Shown: positions 44,205 through 53,176 of the stretch, piece after piece
How positions within the stretch are numbered: the stretch's first letter is position 1
Layout of the letters: each line of letters starts with the position of its first letter
Assembly: GCA_905480605.1 (NCBI GenBank)
Contig: CAJQRD010000003.1
Coordinates: 51,569-115,568, forward strand
DNA: 64,000 nt
DNA from: an uncultured Saprospiraceae bacterium
Lineage (GTDB): Bacteria > Bacteroidota > Bacteroidia > Chitinophagales > Saprospiraceae
Direction of reading: 5' to 3'
The notes under the pieces: generated by a model
Told to the model about the DNA's origin: nothing
Seen by the model: the letters and a program-made list of their open reading frames with translations, nothing else
Database searches by the model: none
Position numbers and translations under genes: made by a program

Positions 44205-45197
44205 TTACTTCTTAAGTATAATCGTTTTGTTGTCAGTTGACTTTTCGAACTTAATTTTAAGAGGCCAAAAAACACTTTCAAGGGATTTATCAAATTCTTT
44301 CTTATTAAAAAATCCATTGTACTTCTCAGATATGTCAACATCATTTGTTTCAAACTTGACATTGAATTGGCGTTCCATTTCTGCGATCACATCTTTCAAT
44401 TGATCATCTTCAAAATGAAACAATCCATCTATCCAATGATTGCTTTTTTGGGTACGTTTGTTTTTCAATAAATTTCCATTATCCAGGTAACATCTTTCCC
44501 CGGGAGTCAATTCAATTGCTTTCTTACTTTTATTTAATGTCACTCTAACTTTTCCAGTTTCACATACAACTTCAAATTGGTTGTCTCTTGCATACACATT
44601 AAAGGAAGTTCCAAGAACTTCAATCATTCCCAATTTTGTATTGACAGTAAAAGGCTTACCCTTTTCAACTTCAAAAAAAGCTTCGCCATCTAAATCAAGT
44701 TTCCTTGTTTCTTTATAATCAGATTTATTAAATTTTATTTGAGACTTTGCATTTACTACAACTGTAGAATTATCGGGAAGATTTATTTTTTCTAATTCAG
44801 CAAAATCAGTATTTATTTGCATAGCAGAATTACTTGGCCAAAAAGCAAATATCAATAGTAAAAAACTGGCAGCAATACCCAAGGCCCAGATTCGATTTTT
44901 ATTGGTGTGTACTCTATCTATTTTTATTGTTGAGGAAGCCCTTTCTTGCTTAGGGTTGTCTTGTGTAGATTTATTTATTCTATCGTATAAAATTTTCTTT
45001 TTGTCACTTGGCATTCGAACAACATCAAAATGCAACATTTCAACAATGGCAATTGCTTTATTTATATCATCTTGTACTTTGACATCATTTTGCAAAGGCT
45101 GCCATTTTTCATTATCAATGGTAAATCCAGATTTTACCCAATTGACAAAACTCTTGTCTTCAATATATATTAACTCTCTGTTTAACTCAGGATTCAT
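44205..45197 (-). CDS. FecR-family anti-sigma factor
   Basis: 330 residues. Cytoplasmic N-terminus, one membrane helix (IWALGIAASFLLLIFAFW, about 100-120), a FecR domain (INLPDNSTVVVNAKSQIKF, LDGEAFFEVEKGKPFTVNTK, GTSFNVYAR) and a DUF4974-type end (DVIAEMERQFNVKFE). It would hold the ECF sigma inactive until the TonB receptor binds ligand. An unusual feature is the metalloprotease-like lipoprotein gene between it and the sigma gene. Confidence 0.93.
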   Translation of the reverse strand: MNPELNRELIYIEDKSFVNWVKSGFTIDNEKWQPLQNDVKVQDDINKAIAIVEMLHFDVVRMPSDKKKILYDRINKSTQDNPKQERASSTIKIDRVHTNKNRIWALGIAASFLLLIFAFWPSNSAMQINTDFAELEKINLPDNSTVVVNAKSQIKFNKSDYKETRKLDLDGEAFFEVEKGKPFTVNTKLGMIEVLGTSFNVYARDNQFEVVCETGKVRVTLNKSKKAIELTPGERCYLDNGNLLKNKRTQKSNHWIDGLFHFEDDQLKDVIAEMERQFNVKFETNDVDISEKYNGFFNKKEFDKSLESVFWPLKIKFEKSTDNKTIILKK

Positions 45198-45252
45198 AAC
45201 CTTTAATTAATTTTCCATATTGAAGTGATTTGAAACACTGTGAAAATTCACT

Positions 45253-45720
45253 TCATTCGGAGAAAAGTTCATCTAAATATTCACTCTTATTATCTTCAGT
45301 CAATAAAAAATTACATACGCCAGGATTTGAATGCATAATACTTACACAATCTCCTGAAACATCTTTATCGTTTAAATGATCCCTTCCGAGAAAACAATGA
45401 CCTAACTCATGATAAATTATAAACTCTTTTTCTAATTCATTTGATCTTGCCCAATATTCAGTATCAATAATTACCTTTTTCGGTTTTTCTTCATTTCGAA
45501 AACATTGACCTTGAACATTAGAATCTAGAATATTCTGTAGGAGGCCTTCAATACGTGCATCATCATAATTAACAGTTATACCTCGCTTGGCTGCTTCCTT
45601 TGCAAATACTTCAAAGTAAGGTAATAATGCATCATCCGTTTTTAAACCATCAAAGTCATTACAACCGATATTGATTGATACCATTGAAAACAAGAATAAT
45701 ATGAATGCATATTTCGCCAT
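45253..45720 (-). CDS. Metzincin-like zinc metalloprotease lipoprotein
   Basis: 155 residues from ATG at 45720; the frame extends 14 codons upstream but MAKYAFILFLFSM...IGC is a good lipoprotein signal from this start. The zinc site reads HELGHCFLGRDH, an HExxH followed by Gly and a third His one residue further than the standard metzincin HExxHxxGxxH, and a Met-turn-like SIMHS follows. It lies between the ECF sigma and fecR genes. Regulated cleavage of a cell-surface or periplasmic target in this pathway is possible but not shown. Confidence 0.75.
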   Translation of the reverse strand: MAKYAFILFLFSMVSINIGCNDFDGLKTDDALLPYFEVFAKEAAKRGITVNYDDARIEGLLQNILDSNVQGQCFRNEEKPKKVIIDTEYWARSNELEKEFIIYHELGHCFLGRDHLNDKDVSGDCVSIMHSNPGVCNFLLTEDNKSEYLDELFSE

Positions 45721-45765
45721 CTTACCTGAATAAGAGAAAAAACTTGGGTTTGTACTCAACATATT

Positions 45766-46314
45766 TTAACTTTTTAAGTGTTTTTGCAGTTTTTTAATAC
45801 CAGAACTGATTAAATTTCGAACAGATTGATAGCCTATATCCATAATATCACAGATATCATCATATTCCATCCCGTTGTGGTATCTTAAAAAAATAGCCTC
45901 CTTTTGTCTAGAACTCAATATCTCCAAACCCAATTTTAACCTATTTTTCAGTTCAAGGTTAAATTCAGATTGAATCATACCATCTTCTATTGAGGATTGC
46001 TCACTTACAAAACTGTCATTTATTTCTTTATGTTCAACTTTTTGATTCTTTTTAGCAGTATTCAATATCTTATGTCTCAGTGAGACAAGTAAATATGGTC
46101 TGATATTATTCAAATCGGACAAACTTTCACGTTTTTGCCAAATATATACAAACACATCGTGTATACAATCAGCAACAAGATCCTCATCTCGACTAAACCT
46201 AGAACCATAGGTATATAGAGCGTCTGTCTCTCTATTATATATCCATTCAAAGGCATTTCGATTGCCTTCACGTAATAAACTCCACAGTTCTATGTCACTT
46301 TTATTGTTCAGAAT
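45766..46314 (-). CDS. ECF RNA polymerase sigma factor with a non-ATG start
   Basis: About 182 residues if started at ATT (46314) or CTG (46311). The first conventional start, GTG at 46155, would delete half of region 2. The upstream frame clearly encodes sigma region 2 (ELWSLLREGNRNAFEWIYN, LYTYGSRFSRDEDLVADCIHDVFVYIW), so the longer form is real coding sequence. Region 4.2 is SSRQKEAIFLRYHNGMEYDDICDIM...VRNLISSGIKKL. An in-frame TAA at 46332-46330 limits the extension and there is no ATG. It heads the sigma-protease-FecR-receptor cassette. Confidence 0.88.
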   Translation of the reverse strand: MLNNKSDIELWSLLREGNRNAFEWIYNRETDALYTYGSRFSRDEDLVADCIHDVFVYIWQKRESLSDLNNIRPYLLVSLRHKILNTAKKNQKVEHKEINDSFVSEQSSIEDGMIQSEFNLELKNRLKLGLEILSSRQKEAIFLRYHNGMEYDDICDIMDIGYQSVRNLISSGIKKLQKHLKS

Positions 46315-46409
46315 TTTGTTAAGGTTTTTTTAACATTTAAATTTGAGTACAAAGTAAGTTGTTCTTTCTTATGCTAATGTAATTTATTGTGAAACTAAAT
46401 TTTAATGCT

Positions 46410-47066
46410 ATGTTGAAAAATATTTTAAAAGTAAACGGTTTAATGTTTTTAATGATTGTGGGAATGATGACTTCTTGTACAAAAGAATCTGAAGATGTTA
46501 CCCCAGAAAGTTTCGGTGCAACTGAAAGTTTTGAAATGAGAAAAGGTCTAAATGCAGGAAGAGGTGGTTGTTTGGAAGTTATTTTTCCAATTGATATTAC
46601 CTTACCAGATGGAACAAGCATCGAAGTTTCATCATTTTTAGATGTAAAAGAACAATTTAAAAGCTGGAAAGAAGCGAATCCTGATGTTGATGGTAAACCA
46701 CAAGTTGTCTACCCAATTGAAGTGATTACAAAAGATGGAGAAACAGTCTCAATCAACGATCGATCAGAAATCAAAGAGTTATTGAAAGATTGCAGAGGTG
46801 ATTTTGGTGACAAGCCAAGAAATCATAAGCCATGTTTCACTTTAGAGTACCCTATTAGCATTTCATTTCCAGACGGAACCACTGAAGCGTATGATACAAG
46901 AAGGGAACTAAAGCAAGCCTTGAGAACATGGAAAAGAGAGAATCAAATACAATTTGATGCTAGACCACAATTAGTTTATCCATTAATTATCATTTTTGAA
47001 GATGAGACGACTCAAACTGTGAATAGTGCAGATGAGTTGGCTACAGCTAAGGAAGACTGTGATTAA
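46410..47066 (+). CDS. Lipoprotein with internally repeated PI-DGT modules
   Basis: 218 residues from ATG at 46410 (a GTG at 46389 adds seven). Lipobox MMTSC, Cys about 22. The mature part consists of two related ~75-residue halves, each with two strands-plus-helix units: (E/E)xxFPIDITLPDGTSIEV with KEQFKSWKEANP, then QVVYPIEVITKDGETV with a terminal DC; and LEYPISISFPDGTTEAY with KQALRTWKRENQ, then QLVYPLIIIFEDETTQT ending DC. Function unknown. It is divergent from the ECF sigma gene and could be its target. Confidence 0.8.
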   Translation: MLKNILKVNGLMFLMIVGMMTSCTKESEDVTPESFGATESFEMRKGLNAGRGGCLEVIFPIDITLPDGTSIEVSSFLDVKEQFKSWKEANPDVDGKPQVVYPIEVITKDGETVSINDRSEIKELLKDCRGDFGDKPRNHKPCFTLEYPISISFPDGTTEAYDTRRELKQALRTWKRENQIQFDARPQLVYPLIIIFEDETTQTVNSADELATAKEDCD

Positions 47067-47252
47067 TAGTAATTAATGATTAATGATTAAAATTATGAAT
47101 TATGAATTAATAAAGAAAGATTAAAAATTGGAGCAATGGTCATTACTGTTGCTCTTTTTTTTGTATAAAAATTTTCAATCCTAAGTTTTAATTAGTTCAG
47201 ACATTTACCTTTATGTAAAACTTCGGCCAACACTGATGTTGACACCCCCTAA

Positions 47253-48065
47253 CTACTTCAACATCAAACGCATCCCTAAACTTAAGCCATTTGCACTTGG
47301 AATTAATGATAAGTCTAGATCTTGATTTCCCACCTTATGCAATTTTGGTAAAAAATAACCTAAAGTACTTCCAATGGCATACCCAACCATAACATCCGTT
47401 GGAAAATGGCGACCTGCATCATAACGCAAGTATGCCGTTACTGCAGGTAAAGTAATTGCACCAGACCACCACAACCATTTATATTTAGAATCTGGATAAA
47501 GATCTGACAAAACGGAAGCTGTAAAAAAGGACAAAGATGCAACATGAGAAACATGGCCAGAATAAAAAGATCTTCGAGCCTCCCTTACTGTGCGCTCTTC
47601 TATTGGAATATCATTATCGTATATAAAAGGTCTTACGCGTGAGGCAGTTGATTGTGTGATAAATGTCAAAGCAGTGTTGACTGTCAAAGTCTCTAAATAC
47701 ATCGAAGCGATATCTTGCCATTCATTTTTTCCTTTTCGAGTTAGAAACAAAGTCAATGGAATAAAGAATGCACCATCCCGCAAGTAATCACTAGCTTTAG
47801 CATAATTTAGGTTTGAATTAAAAATAGCTGATCTATTGAATGTTGAAATATTCTGTGGGTCTAACAAAGCAATCTCATCAACTGTAATATCAACTTCGTT
47901 TTGATCTATAATAAATGCAGTACCCAAAACTGCAATGCCTCCACCAATTACATATTTTTCCTTTTTCCAAGAAAACTTATAAATATCATTATCCTGAGAC
48001 ATAAGGGATGTCATACAAAATAATGAGGCAAGAAGGAATATGGATCTAAACTTGATTTTATTCAT
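47253..48065 (-). CDS. PAP2-family membrane phosphatase
   Basis: 270 residues from ATG at 48065. Signal peptide ending near LMSQ. The phosphatidic acid phosphatase type 2 motifs are SRVRPF, SFYSGHVSH (SGH core) and RYDAGRHFPTDV, giving the His/His/Asp catalytic set. Likely dephosphorylates a lipid pyrophosphate or phosphatidate at the outer face. It ends near the decayed region to the right and convergent to the repeat lipoprotein. Confidence 0.9.
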   Translation of the reverse strand: MNKIKFRSIFLLASLFCMTSLMSQDNDIYKFSWKKEKYVIGGGIAVLGTAFIIDQNEVDITVDEIALLDPQNISTFNRSAIFNSNLNYAKASDYLRDGAFFIPLTLFLTRKGKNEWQDIASMYLETLTVNTALTFITQSTASRVRPFIYDNDIPIEERTVREARRSFYSGHVSHVASLSFFTASVLSDLYPDSKYKWLWWSGAITLPAVTAYLRYDAGRHFPTDVMVGYAIGSTLGYFLPKLHKVGNQDLDLSLIPSANGLSLGMRLMLK

Positions 48066-48258
48066 TCGGCGAAGATATAAAGTTTCAGGAAGATACAAGC
48101 GCTAGTATTTATAAAACAATCGGTTGTTGGTTCCGCTGATTTACATCCCACTATAGTATAGACTTCTACAATGGTTCTAACTGAAACAAACATTAGGCGT
48201 TTTCCGGCTATTGCAGACACTTAGTAATTAATACTATTTTTGAATTAATACTTATTTA

Positions 48259-48953
48259 ATGACGCTTCAAATTTTCAACAAGTCTTACTGCTTTTTCTGT
48301 CTTCACTTTTTATAGGTTGTAAAAGTATATATAACAACAATTCGATTATAACTAATATCATCGTGAAAGAAGACGTAGAACTTATCTTCCTTAAAGAGGT
48401 ATGCTTGAAAGTGATGATTATTGGGCCAAATGTTTGATTGAACCAACCTTAGATATTCTCACCAGAAAGTAATTGAATATACAGATAGCAATTTTGATGA
48501 CCTAACTATCGAAATGATAACAATCAAAGCAAAATCTGAATCTACTTCATGGTAAAAAAGAAAGCCGATCCCGATTGTCTGGCTGCTAATTCTTATGACT
48601 GCTTAGTTTGGTGTCTTATTGAAAAAGGAGCAGTTACCGAAAGTCTTTATATCGTGAAAGATACATTAATCAATAAATCTTTTATTTTATCAGAAGTAAC
48701 CTCACAAGAGTTGGTAGAAGAAGGTGGTTTTACGGAATGAAAACAAGTGGTATGTGCTGCTCAACAAACAGAAAAATTTTATACAAACTTGCAAAACAAT
48801 CTAATTGAAAGAGGATATGAAATTGAAAGTACAGAACTTGGATTTTTTGGTAGTTCCTCAAAAGCTGCATTGAGCCAATTTTAAAAGGAGAACAATCTTC
48901 CTATTGGAAATCTAGAGTATAAAACATTAGATAAGTTGGCGGTAGAGTATTAA
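48259..48953 (+). pseudogene. Decayed peptidoglycan-binding lipoprotein gene
   Basis: Parts in different frames read as one protein: a lipoprotein start (LLLFLSSLFIGCKS, around 48280), GMLESDDYWAKCLIEP, TIEMITIKAKSESTSW, then KKKADPDCLAANSYDCLVWCLIE, KQVVCAAQQTEKFYTNLQNNLIERGYEIE, SKAALSQF and KENNLPIGNLEYKTLDKLAVEY. The end matches a peptidoglycan-binding domain. Defects seen: a one-base deletion near 48551, TGG to TGA at 48738-48740 (TEW-KQVVC) and CAA to TAA at 48882-48884 (FQKENNLP), plus a frameshift near the start. Any surviving short ORFs are fragments. Confidence 0.8.
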
Positions 48954-49410
48954 ATCTAATTCTCAAAGAAAGCTTTGTATTATATCTCCATATTGTATCT
49001 CAGTATTGTATCTCAGTATTGTATTGAGCCTATAATACTTACATTTTTTTGGCCTAAGCGTTTGTAAACGTTTAAAAAGGACATGGCATGTCCTAGATAG
49101 AGACCCTAAAAATTGATACCAAATCGAAATCATTAGATTACTTAAAAGGGCATTGAATAAATTTCAAAGAGATAGCAGAAACAATGAGGGTCTTGGAAAT
49201 AACGTAATAAATTCAGAGAATATAACTTCGGCCCAGAACAAATAATATTCAGAATATTGTCATTTATCTAAATATTGGCATTAATAATTATTACTTAAGA
49301 ATTTAGCAAATACCAATATAGCAAATCCCCTCGTTATAGTAATCTAACCTTAAACACACTTGCCTTTTAATGGAGTGGTATTTTAAACATATAAACGAAA
49401 TATGTAATAT
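48954..49410. other. Non-coding decayed region with short repeats
   Basis: Contains a 13-bp direct repeat TATTGTATCTCAG at about 49000-49030, the second copy of the dispersed palindromic repeat, and AT-rich sequence without credible ORFs. Confidence 0.5.
49054..49095. repeat. Dispersed palindromic repeat, copy 2
   Basis: Shares the exact 28 bases at 49065-49092 with 20065-20092, preceded in both by TAAGCGT. It holds only the left palindrome (GGACATG-G-CATGTCC); the long right arm present in copy 1 is absent. Confidence 0.75.
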
Positions 49411-49893
49411 ATGATTCGCTTATTTAATTTTCTTTTGCTTGGTGTTTTTACTTTTATAACACTGGCTTGCAAAACACAAAAAGAGACGGTTGAGTATCTC
49501 AATACTGAAAATGTTTCAGAAGATTACAGTGTATCATTTATTGAGAATGGAAGTATTCCCATGCTCATGGAAAAGGCCAAGTCAGAAAACAAAATCATAT
49601 TTTTAGACTTCTATGCTGATTGGTGTGCACCTTGTAAACAAATGGACAAAGAAGTTTTTCAAGACAACCGGGTTGGAGAATTCTTCAATGAAAATTTCAT
49701 TAACTTTAAAGTTAATGGAGATAGAGGGCCCGGTCGCGAGTTTGCCAATCTCTATAATGTCAAAGGCTATCCTACTGTCGTTTTTATAGATCCAAAAGGT
49801 GTGGTACTTGGTCGCCAAATTGGTTTGATATTTCAAGAGCAATTGATGTCATTGGCGGAACAGTCTATTGAGTTGTACCGTATTAGTTTTTAA
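49411..49893 (+). CDS. Thioredoxin-fold lipoprotein
   Basis: 160 residues. Lipid Cys20 (FITLAC) and a thioredoxin-like domain with WCAPC (Cys72, Cys75), KQMDKEVFQD and the cis-Pro segment KGYPTVVFIDPKG. This is the DsbD-gamma / TlpA-like group that reduces or isomerises envelope disulfides. No partner DsbD is nearby. A 24-bp tandem array begins 4 nt after its stop. Confidence 0.88.
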   Translation: MIRLFNFLLLGVFTFITLACKTQKETVEYLNTENVSEDYSVSFIENGSIPMLMEKAKSENKIIFLDFYADWCAPCKQMDKEVFQDNRVGEFFNENFINFKVNGDRGPGREFANLYNVKGYPTVVFIDPKGVVLGRQIGLIFQEQLMSLAEQSIELYRISF

Positions 49894-49896
49894 TTT

Positions 49897-50084
49897 TTTA
49901 CGGGCGTTCGCTTTGCTCTCTTTACGGGCGTTCGCTTTGCTCTCTTGACGGGCGTTCGCTTCGCTCTCTTGACGGGCGTTCGCTTTGCTCTCTTGACGGG
50001 CGTTCGCTTTGCTCTCTTTACGGGCGTTCGCTTCGCTCTCTTGACGGTCCGTTCGCTTTGCTCTCTTGACCGATGCTTCGCTTT
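49897..50084 (+). repeat. 24-bp tandem repeat array B (seven units plus a partial)
   Basis: Unit TTTACGGGCGTTCGCTTTGC + TCTC. Units 1-6 are exactly 24 nt, unit 7 is 25, and a degenerate eighth ends at 50084. The two variant positions are TTTACG/TTGACG and CTTTGC/CTTCGC. There are no spacers, so it is not a CRISPR. It lies between the ends of convergent genes and matches the array at 55374 at 18 of 24 positions. Confidence 0.93.
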
Positions 50085-50090
50085 AAAAAA

Positions 50091-50121
50091 ATAGACACAC
50101 TGAATGTTTCAATGTGTCTAT
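50091..50121 (-). terminator. Rho-independent terminator of the M16 protease gene
   Basis: ATAGACACA/TGTGTCTAT hairpin; on the minus strand it is followed by a seven-T run. Lies immediately beside tandem array B. Confidence 0.8.
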
Positions 50122-50175
50122 CATATTCTATATCAAACGTTTTTTTGATTAACGCTTATTTTTTAGGCATTCCAA

Positions 50176-52920
50176 TTATGGTCTGCTTTCTTTTTTTACA
50201 TTTTCAAAGTCTCCGGCTCTTACGTAGACCATCTTTTTAGGATCAATGTGTTTTTTCATTGCTTTATTTATATCAGCAACAGTTAACTTAGCAATTTTGT
50301 CTTCTAGTTCTTTGCTCCACATCATAGATCTGTCTAATCTCAAGTTATTGCTCAATTGACCAGTTAAACTTCTGTCTTGCGATCTTGTAACTTGCTGAGA
50401 TTGCAACCATCCTGACTTTGCAGCTGCCAATTCATCTTCTGTAAAACCTTCTGTGATCATTTTGTTGATTTCCTCTTGAAAAGCTACTTGCACTTTAGCT
50501 GTATTTTCAGGCGCTGAAATTGCATAAGCCCCGAAGCTACCGGTATTGTCCAATGATGAACCGTTAAACCAAGATCCAACACCATAACTTAAACCTTCTT
50601 CTTGTCTGATTCTTACGGCCAGTCTTGAATTTAAAAATCCTCCTCCTAACATATAGTTACCGATCATCATCGCTGCATAATCCTCATGAGAGTCATTTAC
50701 TTTCACTGGCATTCCAGCATAGAAGTTAGAATTGGCTTTGTCTGGTGTTTCTATTTCTGCTTCTTGTGGTGTAATTTCTACATACGGACGATCAACTCGT
50801 TTGTACTTTTTCTTGCTTTTCCAAGTTCCAAATTGCTTATCTAATTGAGCCTTTGTTTTTTCTTCGTCAAAATCTCCAACAACTGAAAGTGTTCCATCTG
50901 AAGTACCATAGTAATCTTCATAAAATACTTTTACATCTTCTAATTTTAACTCTTTAATTTGATCCATTTGCTCTTGCATTGTCATGCTGTATCTGATATC
51001 AGACTTTGGATATGGATTCAACAATTGACCAAATTTTTCTCCAGCCAAAGCCCCTGGATCCGATAAATTTTCTTCAATTTGCGCCAAGCGCTCTTCCTTC
51101 AGTTTTTGAAATTCAGTTTCATCAAATTTAGGATTCTTCAACATTTCAGCTGCTATATCTATTGCTTCTTGCAAATTTTGGTTTGTTGTTTGAATACGGA
51201 GAGTCGCTCCTGTTTGTCCTCCAAAAACATTTACCCTTGATTCCATTCCATCAAGTTTGTCTTGAATCTCTTGACGCGTCATAGAGTTTGTTCCTTTGTC
51301 CATCATCATACTTGTAAAACTTCCTGCAGATTCCTTGCCTATTGATGATTTTGGATCGCCGTATCTCATTCTCATTGTCAAAACTACTGCGTCACCTCTA
51401 TTTTCTTTTGACAAGAAAGCATATTCCAAACCAGATGCAAATTCGCCTTTGTTCGTTCGACTTTCTATATTTTCTGGAGATGGGTCAAACTCCTCCCCTA
51501 CTGCAATATTTTCTTTACCCTTATAACCTACTACCAATGAATTCACATTTGGGGCATCAGGAATTTCTGCTCTTACAGGTTTATCATCAGGAATAAACAT
51601 ACCGATAGTTCTGTTTGATGGCACCAAGTACTTTTCAGCTACTCTTACAACATCCTCTGTTTTTACAGCTTCAACTCTATCCCTAAATAAGAAATATAAT
51701 CTCCAATCGCCTTGGGCTATATATTCACTCATACTCAATCCTACTCTATCTGAATTGTTATAACCTAAGTTCCAATTCTTCAGAATCCTTCCTTTTGCTC
51801 GGTCAACTTCTTCCATGGTAGGGGGACTTAACACTATATCATCTAATGTTGCCAACATCGTTTCTTTTGCCGCCATAATATCATTCTCCTTTCTAACATC
51901 AGCATTTAAATACATGAATCCACCTTCTTTTAGTCCTGGTGCAAATCCCCATTGTGAAGAAGCCAATTTTGATTCAATCAATGCTGTATATAATCTTCCT
52001 GAAGGCTCACTTGTTAGCAATTGTTCTAAAACAGCTATTGCTGCATAATCAGAATGTGGTCCTGGTGGTGTGTGGTACATTACTGAAACATTCTGTACAT
52101 CACCTACACGTCTTAATGTCACCAATCTTTCACCGTCCTGTGTTGGCTCTTTTGTATAGGTTGGAATCAAAACACGCTCTGGCCTAGGTATTTTACCAAA
52201 GTAATTATTTACCAATTCTAAAGTCTTAGCTTCATCAATCTTACCAGCAACTGTCAATATTGCATTGTCAGGTTGGTAAAACTTTCTATAAAAACCTTGC
52301 AATCTATCAATCGGCACATTTTCTAAATCTGCTCTTGCTCCAATTGTTGATTTCCCATAGTTGTGCCACTGGTAAGAAGCACCCATAGTTCTTTTCATCA
52401 ATACACCAACAGTTGAATTTTCTCCACTTTCAAATTCATTTCTTACAACTGTCATTTCACTGTCCAAATCTTCTTTGGCGATAAATGAGTTTACCATTCT
52501 ATCAGACTCCATATCCAATGCCCAATTAAGGTTTTCATCAGTTGCACTAAATGTTTCATAGTAATTGGTACGGTCATACCAAGTAGTACCATTTGGCCGT
52601 GCGCCATGCTCTGTCAATTCTTGAGGAATATTGGGATGATCAGGCGTGCCTTTAAAAACAAGGTGCTCTAATAAGTGCGCCATTCCTGTTTCTCCATATC
52701 CTTCATGTCTTGATCCAACCTCATAAGTAACATTTACAGTAATTGTTGGTTTAGATTGATCTGGAAAAAGCAAAACTTTTAATCCGTTATCCAATTCATA
52801 TTCTGTGATGCCTTCAACGGTTGTATTTTTGACAACACCACTCGGCAGTGATTGTGCTATTATATTACCTATAAATAAAAAAGTCAAAGTGACTGATAAG
52901 AAAATGTTTCTGCTTTTCAT
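50176..52920 (-). CDS. Periplasmic M16 (pitrilysin-like) zinc peptidase, two-domain
   Basis: 914 residues. Signal peptide to about residue 23. The N-terminal half has the inverted zinc motif HxxEH at 82-86 (MAHLLEHLVFKG) with the distal Glu in TVVRNEFE; the C-terminal half repeats the M16 fold (LRIRQEEGLSYGVGSW) without an active site, the usual arrangement of single-chain M16 enzymes. It degrades short peptides in the periplasm. It ends at a terminator next to a tandem repeat. Confidence 0.93.
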   Translation of the reverse strand: MKSRNIFLSVTLTFLFIGNIIAQSLPSGVVKNTTVEGITEYELDNGLKVLLFPDQSKPTITVNVTYEVGSRHEGYGETGMAHLLEHLVFKGTPDHPNIPQELTEHGARPNGTTWYDRTNYYETFSATDENLNWALDMESDRMVNSFIAKEDLDSEMTVVRNEFESGENSTVGVLMKRTMGASYQWHNYGKSTIGARADLENVPIDRLQGFYRKFYQPDNAILTVAGKIDEAKTLELVNNYFGKIPRPERVLIPTYTKEPTQDGERLVTLRRVGDVQNVSVMYHTPPGPHSDYAAIAVLEQLLTSEPSGRLYTALIESKLASSQWGFAPGLKEGGFMYLNADVRKENDIMAAKETMLATLDDIVLSPPTMEEVDRAKGRILKNWNLGYNNSDRVGLSMSEYIAQGDWRLYFLFRDRVEAVKTEDVVRVAEKYLVPSNRTIGMFIPDDKPVRAEIPDAPNVNSLVVGYKGKENIAVGEEFDPSPENIESRTNKGEFASGLEYAFLSKENRGDAVVLTMRMRYGDPKSSIGKESAGSFTSMMMDKGTNSMTRQEIQDKLDGMESRVNVFGGQTGATLRIQTTNQNLQEAIDIAAEMLKNPKFDETEFQKLKEERLAQIEENLSDPGALAGEKFGQLLNPYPKSDIRYSMTMQEQMDQIKELKLEDVKVFYEDYYGTSDGTLSVVGDFDEEKTKAQLDKQFGTWKSKKKYKRVDRPYVEITPQEAEIETPDKANSNFYAGMPVKVNDSHEDYAAMMIGNYMLGGGFLNSRLAVRIRQEEGLSYGVGSWFNGSSLDNTGSFGAYAISAPENTAKVQVAFQEEINKMITEGFTEDELAAAKSGWLQSQQVTRSQDRSLTGQLSNNLRLDRSMMWSKELEDKIAKLTVADINKAMKKHIDPKKMVYVRAGDFENVKKESRP

Positions 52921-53125
52921 ATTTAATTAATTTGTGAAAAAATGGTGTATCAAATTGTTTATTCTATAATGCTTTGGTAATTTAAGGATTAGTATTTTTA
53001 AATAGGAATCATCGATACATATTAACAAAGTATTAGCATTCAAAATAAAGATTGAATATAAGTTTTGATAAGATTTTAGATAAATTGGTGTTTTATTATG
53101 ACGAATGTTCAATGCTCTAATGCTT

Positions 53126-53150
53126 CAACTTTGTTTACCAAAGTTTTATA
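53126..53150. repeat. Dispersed repeat flanking the SRPBCC gene, left copy
   Basis: CAACTTTGTTTACCAAAGTT with TTATA; recurs as CAACTTTGTTTACCGAAGTT at 53630-53652. The core AACTT...AAGTT is self-complementary. A related GTAAAACTTCGGCCAAC lies reversed at 47217-47233. Confidence 0.6.
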
Positions 53151-53176
53151 CGAAGATAAATGCTAAATCAATAATT

